A stretch of 64,000 nucleotides of DNA. Origin: DAISKN01 sp963716925 (GTDB lineage Bacteria; Acidobacteriota; Vicinamibacteria; Marinacidobacterales; SMYC01). Under the pieces are notes generated by a model. The model saw only the letters and a list, made by a program, of their open reading frames with translations. It was not told the origin of the DNA and did not search any database. Within the stretch, counting starts at the first letter, position 1, and each line of letters starts with the position of its first letter. Location: contig CAVQUX010000010.1 of NCBI GenBank assembly GCA_963716925.1, positions 868,001 through 932,000 on the forward strand, given 5' to 3'. A program made the translations under genes and the position numbers. Below, one piece after another: positions 45,101 to 53,919 of this stretch.

Positions 45101-45218
45101 CCCGGAAGGGCCCTATCCCGCGCCACTCCATCGACTGGTAGAGCTTGGGGTCGACGTCTTCGGCCGCACGGGCGAACGGCGACGACAGCAAAACGAGAAA
45201 CGCGGCGACGGCTCGCAT
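42111..45218 (-). CDS. Secreted sortilin/BNR-repeat protein, glycosyl-hydrolase-like
   Basis: A 1035-residue exported protein with the signal peptide MRAVAAFLVLLSSPFARA. The mature protein contains many BNR/Asp-box-type repeats (VWKTTDGGETWANI, GVYKSTDAGKTWTHMG, YRSKDGGATWTKV, IHKSTDGGESWVKL, YRSEDAGKTWKLV, LKSIDGGKTFENV and others) forming a propeller of the VPS10/sortilin type. A beta-sandwich of ~100 residues (about 780-880) and a helical C-terminal domain follow. These large proteins are very common in Acidobacteria and Gemmatimonadota. They are often called glycosyl hydrolases, but no catalytic pair is clear. It is coupled to the downstream asparaginase-domain gene. Confidence 0.9.
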   Translation of the reverse strand: MRAVAAFLVLLSSPFARAAEDVDPKLYQSMEWRGIGPFRGGRSNASTGVVQDTQTFYFGGVGGGVWKTTDGGETWANITDGQLKTSSVGAIAVAPSDPNVLYVGMGEHAIRGVMTSHGDGVYKSTDAGKTWTHMGLPRSRAISRIHVHPRNPDLVYVAAQGAPYGPSEDRGVYRSKDGGATWTKVLYVSPDAGPSDLAMDPSNPRILYAAFWDHRRTPWEVRSGGPGSGIHKSTDGGESWVKLEEGLPELKGKLSVSVSANPERIYALVEADPKGGLYRSEDAGKTWKLVNETWGIRTRAWYYIKVFADPRNPDVVWITNANLLKSIDGGKTFENVRVPHGDNHHLWIHPENPDILINSNDGGANISGNGGKTWSTQQNQPTAQFYRVNTDNQFPYWVYGGQQDNTSVAIASQTFDNGITWKDWYPVGGCESAYVAFDPDNPAKIYAGCYMGQITEWDARTRQERSVMAYPMLPAAMASRDMKYRFNWNAPILASRHDPRVIYHAGNVLLRTSDGGVSWKEASPDLTTDDDEKQGPGGAPITNEGAGGEIYGTIYYVAESRHAPGTLWAGSDDGVLHVTRDGGARWEKVTPPSIGEAMINAIDVSPHDPATAYVAVTRYKFNDFTPLAFKTNDYGKSWKPIAKGIPEEAWVRVVREDPRRRGLLYMGTEAGVFVSFDDGESWQSLQLNLPVTPVTDLMVQERENDLVIATAGRSFWILDDLSPLQQIDDSVKSAKVHLFAPRPAYRVERGFSFGAPVAVGKNPPAGAILDFLVGEVSEEKKVTLEILDSTGAVVRRYPPEQPPEGPAAERNPWKPKAGMNRVSWDLRWETPKRVPGLFSFGGLQGRKVMPGTYQVRLTAGGETRTQTIEVKKDPRLDTEVTAYQEQEDFLKSVAKEISAIHDGVIRLRGARDQVQAFLDRTKEREDAAAIQESGKALVEKLDAMENELIQKRTVDGQTVINFPVQLNHHFIILHGAVDGSEEGVIEGAKERFGDLMVQWHEKKAALDSLLGTELDAFNKLVREKGIPVVILPGAP

Positions 45219-45306
45219 GGGGACTCCTCTTCTAGGGAATGGGGCGGGCTCGGTCGGTGAGAATCGAAGGGTCGAGCACCGCGGCGATTGTACAACAGCC
45301 GACGGG

Positions 45307-46242
45307 CTACGACATTCGAGCCCAGGCCAGTCTCAGCGTCGAAAGCTGTGGGTCGTCGCCCCACATTCCCGTGCGCCGCAGCGTGAAAGCGTTCGTGGAC
45401 TCGTCGTTCGCTCCCGAAACCGTCGTCACCGCGAGCGAGAATCCTTCCTCTTCGACGATTCTTTGAGTCGACCCGTCGAAGTCGGAAGCGCTCCCGTTGG
45501 GATAGGCGAACGTCGTGACCGGCCCGCTGAGCTCGGCTTCGATCCGCTTCTTCGACTCCCGAATCTGGCGCCTCGCCTCCTCCTCGGAGACGAACGTCAG
45601 GATCGGATGGTCGATGGTGTGCGCCCCGAACGATATGCGCTGGGAAGCCATCTCCCGCACCTGATCCCAGGTCAGCTTCTCCCAACCCCCGGGGACGCCG
45701 GGCTCGATCTCGAGCTCCGCGAGGAGTCTTTCGATCTCGAGATCGCGCTCCTCGGGAGACGAACGGCGAAGCCGCGCGAGCACCGCGGCGAGGGGCGGCC
45801 GCGCTTCCGGTTTCCGCGTTCGATGAAAGGCGTCGAACACCCGGTCGTGCCAGAGGAGCGCGTTCTGGTCGAGGGAATCGGTCGTGAGAAAGATCGTCGC
45901 CGGAAGAGAGAGATCCCGGAGAACGGGAAAGGCGTTCGTGTAGTTGTCGCGGTAGCCATCGTCGAAGGTGACCGCGACTCCGTTTCTGGGGAGGTCTCTT
46001 CGGCGGGCCCGCTCCGCGAGCTCGAGAAGCGGCAGCACGGTGAAGTTCCGGAGAAGCGCCTCCATCTGTTTTCGGAACAGCTCTACGGGAACGCCGGGAA
46101 AGAACGGATGAGCCTCGTCGTTCACCCGATGGTAGGAAAGGACGAGATACCTGCGGGGCCGCGTGACCCCGAGGACGGCGCGGGTCACCCCCGGTGTCCG
46201 CGACACCAGGCTCGCGAGCTTCCTCGACCCCATCGTCCCCAC
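45307..46242 (-). CDS. Polysaccharide deacetylase family protein
   Basis: A 311-residue NodB-type deacetylase. Key motifs are VLSYHRVNDEAHPFF, the metal-binding VAVTFDDGYRDNYTNAFPVL (Asp-Asp), ISFGAHTIDHPIL (His-x3-His) and FAYPNGSASDFD. It would remove N-acetyl or O-acetyl groups from a polysaccharide. No signal peptide is recognised at the N-terminus (MGTMGSRKLASLVSRTP), so the location is cytoplasmic or membrane-associated. It borders the exopolysaccharide export genes and is likely part of that pathway, although it is transcribed in the opposite direction. The gene is intact, unlike its neighbours to the right. Confidence 0.88.
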   Translation of the reverse strand: MGTMGSRKLASLVSRTPGVTRAVLGVTRPRRYLVLSYHRVNDEAHPFFPGVPVELFRKQMEALLRNFTVLPLLELAERARRRDLPRNGVAVTFDDGYRDNYTNAFPVLRDLSLPATIFLTTDSLDQNALLWHDRVFDAFHRTRKPEARPPLAAVLARLRRSSPEERDLEIERLLAELEIEPGVPGGWEKLTWDQVREMASQRISFGAHTIDHPILTFVSEEEARRQIRESKKRIEAELSGPVTTFAYPNGSASDFDGSTQRIVEEEGFSLAVTTVSGANDESTNAFTLRRTGMWGDDPQLSTLRLAWARMS

Positions 46243-46259
46243 GCTATCATCCTACCGGA

Positions 46260-46958
46260 ATGACTGCCGGAATGAGCGACGTTGCGGCGGATGCGATTTT
46301 CGTCTTCGCGGGGCGGGAGTCGCGAAAGCGGTTCGGGGTGCGGCTCTTCCGGGAAGGGGTCTCCCCCCGCCTCGTTTTGAGCGTGGGCCGCTTCGAGTGG
46401 AGACGCTTCGCGGGTCTCGGCCTTCCGAGTGACGGCGGGCTCGTGGATCGGGTCTCGGAGACCGAGCCGAAGCGGCGCCACTTTTTCGTGGACCTTCGTT
46501 CCGGCAGCGCGAGCGCCGAGACAATCCCCACGGGAGTCCTCGGAACCTGGAGCGAGGCGCGCGCGCTCGCGCGCTTCGTCGAGCGCGAGGGAATCGGAAA
46601 GCTCGTCGTCATTTCACATCGACAACATCTCCGGAGGTGCCTCCTCGGCCTGAGGCTCACCCTCCCGGGCTCCTGCGAGGTGGTCCCGTTGGCGGCTCCG
46701 GCAGACGACCCCGAAGAGCCGCCCGCGGGGCGCCTGACGGAAGCGTTCAAGTTCCTTTGTTACAGCGCCTTACTAAGGCCCATCTGGATCTGCAAACTCA
46801 TCTTTTCGCACCGCTTGCGCCGAAGTGCTTTTCCTGATATAAAGGGCAGGTTTACCCTATCCCAACCGGGGCTTCGAGAAGGAGACTTTCGACCGCCAGA
46901 AGCCGCTAACGCTCCCACCCCCCCAGGAGTCGCGGCCGACGGGCGAGCTCACGATTGA
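46260..46958 (+). CDS. YdcF/DUF218-like protein
   Basis: About 232 residues with a DUF218 (YdcF/SanA) core: DAIFVFAGRESRKRFGVRLFREGVSPRLVLS (quoted in pieces), ETIPTGVLGTWSEARALARFVEREGIGKLVVIS, then HRQHLRRCLLGLRL. In the E. coli family such proteins are small envelope proteins linked to cell-wall or polymer handling. The last ~60 residues (LLRPIWICKLIFSHRL onwards) lose the domain pattern and may be read in a wrong frame. It is divergent from the deacetylase and leads toward the export operon. The start is the ATG 17 bases from the deacetylase start. Confidence 0.6.
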   Translation: MTAGMSDVAADAIFVFAGRESRKRFGVRLFREGVSPRLVLSVGRFEWRRFAGLGLPSDGGLVDRVSETEPKRRHFFVDLRSGSASAETIPTGVLGTWSEARALARFVEREGIGKLVVISHRQHLRRCLLGLRLTLPGSCEVVPLAAPADDPEEPPAGRLTEAFKFLCYSALLRPIWICKLIFSHRLRRSAFPDIKGRFTLSQPGLREGDFRPPEAANAPTPPGVAADGRAHD

Positions 46959-47047
46959 AGCTCGATGGATCTCGTTCCGGCGTCACGAGGTCCACGGCCT
47001 AGAGTGGCTTTTCTCGAAGAAAGATTGGGAGTGGGTTCATCATCGTC

Positions 47048-47641
47048 ATGCGCGGAAGCTTTGGTATCGCTCTAATCATTATTAGTATCGGACTCGCGAC
47101 TTCGGCGTTCCCCGAGACCCGGAGAACCCAACCCTCCCCGCAGAAGGGCAGCGAAACCGGCGACTACAAGATCGGTCCCGGGGACGTGCTCCGCATCCTC
47201 ACCTGGAAGGAGGCGGATTTCAGCGGGTCGTTTCCCGTTCGATACGACGGGAAGATCACCATCCCCTTCGTCGGCGACATCGACGTTGCCGGCCGAACTC
47301 CGACCGAGCTCAAGGGAGAGCTCGAGGAGAGCATCGGCAAGTTCGTGGACGTCGCCCGGGTCTCGGTTGCGATCGAGCAGGCGAACAGCGCCCGGTTCTT
47401 CGTTCTCGGCAAAGTGACCCAGCAGGGGGCCCTCCCCTACACCGGTCCGCTGCGGGTCGCGCAGGCCCTGGCGCTCGCGGGAGGGTTCCAGGAGTTCGCC
47501 AAGCTCGAGCAGATCTTCGTCATCCGCGAAGTGAACGGCGAGCTCATCTACTTCCCGTTCAACTACAGCGACTTCGTCAACCGAAGGCAGCTCAGCGGGA
47601 ACCTGATTCTCCTTCCCGGCGACACGATCGTCGTCCCTTGA
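47048..47641 (+). CDS. Polysaccharide biosynthesis/export protein (Wza-like)
   Basis: A 197-residue exported protein with a signal (MRGSFGIALIIISIGLATSAF). It has the Poly_export motif YKIGPGDVLRILTWKEADFSGSFPVRYDGKITIPFVGDIDVAG (quoted in pieces) and an SLBB-type segment (VFVLGKVTQQGALPYTGPLRVAQALALAGGF, in pieces). It ends LILLPGDTIVVP. This class forms the outer-membrane or periplasmic channel for exopolysaccharide. The length fits the short periplasmic form found in XrtA/EpsH loci. It starts the rightward operon and is not frame-disrupted. Confidence 0.88.
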   Translation: MRGSFGIALIIISIGLATSAFPETRRTQPSPQKGSETGDYKIGPGDVLRILTWKEADFSGSFPVRYDGKITIPFVGDIDVAGRTPTELKGELEESIGKFVDVARVSVAIEQANSARFFVLGKVTQQGALPYTGPLRVAQALALAGGFQEFAKLEQIFVIREVNGELIYFPFNYSDFVNRRQLSGNLILLPGDTIVVP

Positions 47642-47645
47642 TTCG

Positions 47646-49115
47646 ATGGGGCCAATGGGGGAAGGCATCTTTTCTCGAGCCATGAGATACGCCGCGGTCT
47701 CCGGGCTGGTCTCGGTGGGAGCGTCCGCCGCGCCATCGCCCAGGAGCCGCCAGGGCGAATGGACGCTCACCCTCGGCGCACGGGAGTCGAACGAGTTCTC
47801 GCGGATCTTCAACGGGAGTCGCGCAGGAGGACCTGATTCTGGACAAGGTCAACTTCGGATCTCGGGCTATCTGACTCGAACCGCGCGATCCCAATACGGT
47901 CTCTTCGGACGCGTGGGGGCCAACGCCTATCGTGAAGGCGACAGCCGCGAACGCTCTCAACTACGGGGCCGGTTTCTCCTGGAGTCGCACATACCGTCGG
48001 AGCGATTCAACTCGACCTCTCGGTTCGGCGCCGATCGCGGGTTTCAGGCCGAGACGCTCTCGAACCTCGGCGTGCTCGCGCCGGGAGCGGACAGCTCCGC
48101 CGCGCAGCGCGTCGTGGGGACTTCAGTACCGTTCGAGCCCCAGGACCACCTGTACTCGACTTCCGTCTCCTACGATTACCTCCGCTTCGAGAGCGACCAA
48201 CCGATCCCGGGCTCGCAGATCGTGCGCGGGCAAGACCCCGTTCCGCGACGACTTCCCGCCGCTGTTTCCGGGCCGTCGGACGACGGCGAGCTGCCGCTAC
48301 CCGATGCCGAGGCCGGGTCATCGACATTCTCGCGACCGAGGGGTTTCTCCTGACGAACGAGACGGCTCTCATTCCGGGAATCGGCGATCTTCGGCGTGAA
48401 CCGGCAGGCTGAGCGAGTACAGTTCGCTCGGATTCGACCTCGCGGGCGGCTACCGCACGATCGACAGCGGAGACGACGAGTTCATCCAGGAGGGCGCACA
48501 GGGCGCGTTCCGCTTCTGGGCGCAGCGCCGGGTCGGCCCGTCGACCACGTTCGGGACCTCCTATGACGTGAGCCGTTCGCTCGTCCTCGATCCGGCGACG
48601 ACGATCCAGACCCTCTCCGGGGGCTACGGGTACGCGCCCATGGGGAGGGACATCTCCCTGCGGCTTGTCGGGCGGCGCGAGCTACTACCTGGCGGAGAAC
48701 GACGTCTCCTCGAGTCACGCCGGTCGTGGATGCATCCTTCACCGCCGGTATCACCCGGACGACGCGGTTCAACATCCGCTTACCGCAGGCAGTACTCCCA
48801 GTCACTCGGGTACGGCCACACGCTTCTCATCGACTACGCGCGACATGAGCCTGACGCAGCAGTTCGGACCGAAGGTGGACCTTGACGCCTCTCGGCAGGA
48901 GGCACGTTCGGCGACCGACCCCTGCGTCGACGGCTCGCGCTACGATGCGGCTCAGGCAGGCGGGACGCTTGTCTTACCGAGTCGTCGAGAGCTTCACTGG
49001 TCGGAACGAGTTTCTTCGTCGTGAGCACGGAGCAGGCCGATCTCGGCTCGGCCCGCCGGAAACGACACGCAACCTCGCGTCGGTGTTCGTCACCTACACG
49101 GCTACCTGGCGCTGA
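47646..49115 (+). CDS. Outer-membrane beta-barrel-like EPS protein, frame-disrupted
   Basis: A ~490-residue protein assembled from at least five pieces in different frames. An exported start (MGPMGEGIFSRAMRYAAVSGLVSVGASAAPS) is followed by amphipathic strand-like segments such as WTLTLGARESNEF, QGQLRISGYLTRTA, GFSWSRTYR, VSYDYLRFESDQPI, SSLGFDLAGGYRTID, TTFGTSYDVSRSLVL, and the end ASVFVTYTATWR. Frames change near 47.93, 48.1, 48.2, 48.35, 48.65 and 48.9 kb. It resembles beta-barrel proteins of PEP-CTERM/XrtA systems. It may be a pseudogene, but each piece still reads as protein and no stop is found in the expected frame. Confidence 0.6.
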
Positions 49116-49148
49116 GGTCCAATGGTCATGATGAAACGAGGAGAGACC

Positions 49149-50779
49149 ATGTCGAACGATCCCTGGATTGGGAAACGGCCCGCGGACGACGCCCAGAGCC
49201 ACTTCCCCATGAGTCTTCCGCAGACTCCATCCGAGTACATCGAGATCCTGCGGTTTCGATGGCCGTGGATCGTGGCAGCCATCGTGGTCGCGGCAGTCGT
49301 CTCCCAGGTGGCCGTGCGGTTCGTGCCGAAGCAGTACCTCTCTCAAACCGTGGTCCTGGTCGAGTCCGAGAAGATCCCGAAGAGCTTTATTCCTCAGCTC
49401 ACGACCGATGATGCCCGGGATCGTTTCCGCACGCTGGCGGAAGAGATTCTCGCGCGGCCTAGAGTCGAGCGCATCCTCGACGAGCTGGATCCTTATCCGG
49501 AAATGATCGACGTGCCTCGCGCCGATATCGTCGACATGATCCGGGATCGCACCGCGATCGGCCTTCGAGGCAACGACGCGTTCGTGGTTCAGTACAAGGA
49601 CACCGACCCCGCCCGAGCGCAGCGCATGGTGACGAGGCTCGCTTCGATGTTCATCGAAGAGACATCGGGCGACCGCGCGCGGCAAGTTCAAGGCGCCAAC
49701 GAGTTCATCGACTCGCAGCTCGTGGAGACCAAGGCGGAGCTCGAGCAGGTCGAAACCAAACTGAAGCACGTCAAGCAGCGCTTCATGGGGATGCTCCCGA
49801 ACCAGCTCGAGGCGAACCTCAGCACCCTGCAGCGGATGGAGCTCGAGCGCCAGTCCGTCGCGGAACAGATCCGCGTCGCAAAGGAGCGGCGGAGCCTTCT
49901 CGAGCGCCAGCTCGCACTCCAGTCCCAGATGGACGAGCCCGAGGCCCAGCTCATTCCCGACCTTCCAGCGGCGGACGGGCCCACTCCCGGCCCGCCGGGC
50001 GCGGCCTCGCTTCCCGCGCTCAAGGCCTACCTCGCGCAGCTTCAGACCCGCTACACCTCCGAGCATCCCGAGGTGGTCGCCACCCAGAAGCGCATCGCGC
50101 GCCTGGAGATGGAGATGAGCGCCGCCGCGGCTATCGAGGCGCCTCTGGCCGCGCTCGAGCCTGAAGCGAAGCCGGAAGAACCCGCTGGCAACGACCCGGC
50201 GAGCACCGACTTTCTAGTTGCCGATATGACGGCTCAGGTCGCCGCCGTGAACCGCGATATCGAAAGCCTCGAAGCCCGGTACGAAGACATCCGCAGCAAG
50301 ATCGGCGTTTATCAGACCCGAGTCGAGAAGATCCCCGAAGTCGAACAGGAGCTCGTTTCGCTCGAGCGGGACTACGACCTGATCAGCAAGTATTACAGCG
50401 AGCTCCTGAGCCGAAAGCTCGAGGCCGAGACCGCGGGTGCGGTCGAGAGGAAATGGCAGGAAGAGCAGTTCAAGATCCTCGATCCGGCGCAGGTCCCGGA
50501 GAAAGCCGAGTTTCCCGAAGCCTTCCCTGTTCCTCCTCGTCGGTACTCTGATCGGCCTTGGCGCCGGATTGGCTGCGGCATTCCTGGTGGAGGTCACCGA
50601 TCCCGACGGTGAAGAACCTGCGTGAGCTCGAGGCCCTCCTTCCCTATCCCGTGATTCTCACGCTTCCGCAGATGAAAGAGCCGCGAAAGCGTTTCCGTCG
50701 CCGTGGAGACTCCCCTATCCCGCCGACTTCACCGCCGCCAGCGGACGCGAGCCAGGACGAGCTTTCGGCGGCGAGCTGA
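49149..50779 (+). CDS. Wzz/GumC-type chain-length determinant protein, frame-disrupted
   Basis: A ~543-residue polysaccharide co-polymerase of the inner membrane. TM1 is at YIEILRFRWPWIVAAIVVAAVVSQVAVRF (quoted in part). A long coiled-coil periplasmic region covers ~150-420 (QLVETKAELEQVETKLKHVKQRFMGML). The second TM (LFLLVGTLIGLGAGLAAAFLVEV) is recovered only after a +1 shift at ~50525. A further shift at ~50600 brings VKNLRELEALLPYPVILTLP, typical of the C-terminal tail. The start is the ATG with GAGGAGAG upstream. It follows the beta-barrel gene and precedes the kinase-like gene, as in other EPS loci. Confidence 0.82.
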
Positions 50780-50796
50780 GGAAGGATGAGGACTTC

Positions 50797-51642
50797 ATGA
50801 GCCGGCTCCACGACGCCATCGAGAAAGCGAGAAAAGAAGGCACGGTCGCGAAGCCCCGCCCCGCCGAGGGGCCGGTTCCCGTCCCCAACACCGGGGGGGT
50901 CAACTTCGTCGAGGGCCAGACCATCGCGCCGCGAATCGAGGGATGCCTCGTCGATCTGGTGAGAGAAGACGAACCCTGGTTGGAGCAGGTGCGAACCCTG
51001 GCGACCCGGCTTCGGCTCGATGGAGGGATCGGAGCGGGTGAAACGCATCGGCCTCATGAGCGCCGTCGGGGGCGAGGGAAAGACGACGCTCGCCATCATG
51101 CTGAGCCTGATCCTCGCGGAGCAGCCCGACGAAAAAGTGCTGCTCGTCGATTGTGACCTCCGTCACCGCGACGTCGAGACCACGCTTGGCCTCGGCCGGC
51201 CTCCGGGTTCTCCGATTGGCTCCGCCAAACCACACCGGAAGTGCCGCTGCGGCGCCTTGGAAGGAACGGTCCGCTCTTCCTGAGCGCCGGCCGGCCGTTC
51301 TCACGACCCTGGGAGCTCGTCTCGTCGCCTCAGCTGGGTACACTCCTCGATGCCGCGAGCTTCAAGTTCCGGCTACGTTATCGTCGACCTCCCCGCCGAG
51401 GGCCCGGTTGCCGACGCTTCCAAGCTTCAGGAGCACCTCGACGGTATCCTCCTCGTGGTGCGAGCTCGGACGGCGCCGCGAGACGCCATCCTCTCCACCG
51501 TCGGGACACCTCAGCGAGGAGAAAGTGCTCGGAGTCCTCTTCAACGGCGAGAGCCAGGCGAGCGCGCCGCCTCAAACACTACCGGTACTCGCACTACTCG
51601 AAGTCCTACGCCCGGAAGAAGGACCGCAACCGAAAGGCGTGA
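50797..51642 (+). CDS. CpsD/CapB-like tyrosine autokinase, frame-disrupted
   Basis: About 281 residues reassembled across at least four frames. Parts in order are MSRLHDAIEKARKEGTV, then (shift ~51.02 kb) MSAVGGEGKTTLAIMLSL with Walker A GGEGKTT and VLLVDCDLRHRDVETTLG (Walker A'), then GPLFLSAGRP, YVIVDLPAEGPVADASKL (Walker B), VLGVLFNG and a Tyr-rich tail HYRYSHYSKSY ending ARKKDRNRKA. This order matches bacterial tyrosine kinases that pair with Wzz proteins and control polymer length. It is likely functional if the indels are assembly errors. It directly follows the Wzz-like gene. Confidence 0.78.
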
Positions 51643-51693
51643 GCTCCCGTGGTTCTCTTCATTTCGATTACTACCCAATCGGAGGCAAGTTCC

Positions 51694-53899
51694 ATGCTGA
51701 CGACAGCAGGTCAAACCCAGATCCTGGCACCGCGCCGTGCTCGTGCTCTCCATCGCTCTCTTCGCGAGCTCCGCCTGCTCCAAAGAGGCCGAAGATCGCG
51801 CGATACCTCGAGCGCGGCGACGAATACCTGAAGGAAGGGAAGACCCGGGAAGCCATCATCGAGTTTCTGAACGTCATCCAGCTCGACGAGACCAACCGCG
51901 ACGCGACCGCGCGGCTGGCGAAGACCCTCTTCGACACCGGTCAGTTCGGACCCGCCTTCCAGTACCTCCAGCGAGCCGTCGAGTTCAATCCCGACGACCT
52001 CGAGGCCCGGGTACGCCTGGCGACGCTGCACCTCTTCGGGGGCAGGGTGGAGGAAGCGCGCGAAGAGGCCGGATACGCTCTCGACAAGGACCCGAAGAAC
52101 CTGGACGCGCTCGCGGTCTTCGCCGGCACGGTGACGACCGAGGGTGAAGTGGACGGCGCGATGCGGAGGCTCGAGAGCGCCCGCGCCGATCACGCGAACG
52201 AGGCGAAGTTCCACCTGACCATGGGATCGCTCCAGCTTCGGAAGCAGGACATCGCCGGGGCCGAGACCTCGTTTCAGGAAGCCGCCCGCGTCGAGCCCGA
52301 ATCCGCCGACGCCCACCTGGCTCTCGGTACGTTCTATCTGGCGAAGCGGGAGCCGGCCCGCGCCAAGGAGGAATTCGACGTCGCCGCCGAGAAGGCTCCG
52401 GTGCGCTCGGGCACGCAGATACGCGTCGTCGACTTCTACCGCCTCCTCGGACAGCCCGACGAGGGCGACCGGCGACTCGACGAGATCGTGAAGGAAGCGC
52501 CCGACTTCTACCCGGCCTGGCGCCGCATCGCCCAGTACGCGTACGCGGACAAGAACTACGATCGCGCCCAGGAAGCGCTCGACGCACGTCCTCGAAGCGA
52601 GCGACAAGGATCCGGAAACCATCCGGATGATCGCGGAGGTCCACCTCGCCAAGGGAGAAACCGAGCAGGCGCAGGCGAGGTTCCGCGAGGCCATCGCCAT
52701 CTTCCAGGACTACGCCCGGCGGCGTCCGGAGCAGCCGTCGATTCACTTCCGACTCGCCCAGCTCCACATTCGCATGGGCGAGACCGAGCAGGCGAAGAGC
52801 CGTCTGGAGACCGTCGTTCAGCTCGCGCCAAACTCGCCGTCGGCCGTACTCCTCCTCTCGGAGCTCCAGATCAACAGCGGCGAGGCGGCGAAGACGATCG
52901 AGCCCCTCGAGGACCTCGCCACGAGGCAGCCGAGCCCTGTCGTTTTCGAGCTCCTGGGAAAGGCGTATCTCCAGGAGAAGAAGCCTCCCCAGGCGACCGC
53001 GGCCTTCGACCGGTTCGTCGAACTCGCTCCCGCGGAGCCGCGCGCTCACTTCATGCTCGGAACGAGCCTCGCGGCCGAAGGGAAGCTCGGAGAGAGCATC
53101 CGGGAGCTCGAGACGCGCGCTCGAGATGAATCCGAAGTACGTGGAGCCGCTCGCGCTCCTCGCCTCGATCGACGCGAGGCAGCAGCGGCTCGGAAGCGCC
53201 CTGAAGCGAGTGCAGGACCAGATCGCGAAGATCGAGCCCTCGGGCAGCACCAGTTCCTCCTCGGCCAGCTCTACATGGCTTCGAGCCAGACCGATTTCGC
53301 CGAAGCGGCCTATCGCAAGGCCGTCGAGATCGACCCGAACCTGACCGCGGCCTACGCCCAGCTCGCCCAGATCTACGTGCGGACCAACCGGATGCAGCAG
53401 ACGCCTCGACGAGATGGAGAAGGGCCTGGAGAAGAACCCGAAGAACGTCCCGGTGATGATGCTCAAGGGAATGCTCCTGCACCAGAAAGGCGACATCGAG
53501 AACGCCCAGCTCACGTACGAGGGACTTCTCGGGCTCAAACCGAATTTCGCTCCCGCCGCGAACAACCTCGCCTATATCCTCCAGGAAAAAGGCGACCTGG
53601 AGCGGGCGCTGCAGCTCGCCGAGGTCGCGCGCAAGGAAGCCCCGGACAACCCGGACATCGCCGACACCCTCGGTTGGATTCTCTACCAGCGCGGGACGAT
53701 GGACCGGGCCCTCGGCCTCTTGAAGGAAGCGGCGGCCGGACGGCCGCAGAACGCCGAGATCCTGTTCCATCTCGGGCTCGCCCATCACAAGCTCGGCGAG
53801 TTCGAGGACACCGCGAGGGTGTTGAAACAAGCGATGGCCATGGCACCCAACTCGCCGCTGGCAGCGCAGGCGCAGACGATTCTCGACGAGCTGCGCTGA
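51694..53899 (+). CDS. TPR-repeat lipoprotein of XrtA/PEP-CTERM EPS locus, frame-disrupted
   Basis: A ~735-residue protein with a GGAGG site before ATG (51694). Its N-terminus contains a lipobox (LSIALFASSACSKE, one frame over), so it is probably lipid-anchored. More than fifteen TPR-like repeats follow (YLERGDEYLKEGKTREAIIEFLNVI, VEARVRLATLHLFGG type, ALGTFYLAKREPARAKEEF, LGQLYMASSQTDFAEAAYRKAV, DTLGWILYQRGTMDRALGLLKEAA). The frame shifts at ~51.73, 51.79, 52.59, 53.12, 53.24 and 53.41 kb, yet the repeats continue without gaps. It resembles PrsT-type TPR lipoproteins of exosortase loci, thought to help polymer export or protein anchoring. Confidence 0.75.
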
Positions 53900-53919
53900 G
53901 CGCGAGCGGGGAGTCACGA

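Noticed and set aside
43488..45260. Long + strand open frame (590 codons) over the sortilin-like gene
   Set aside because: Mirror frame of BNR repeats with Arg/Asp/Val-rich low-complexity sequence and no domain.
46860..47047. Possible sigma54 (-24/-12) promoter before the EPS export gene
   Set aside because: No TGGCAC-N5-TTGC pattern with correct spacing was found.
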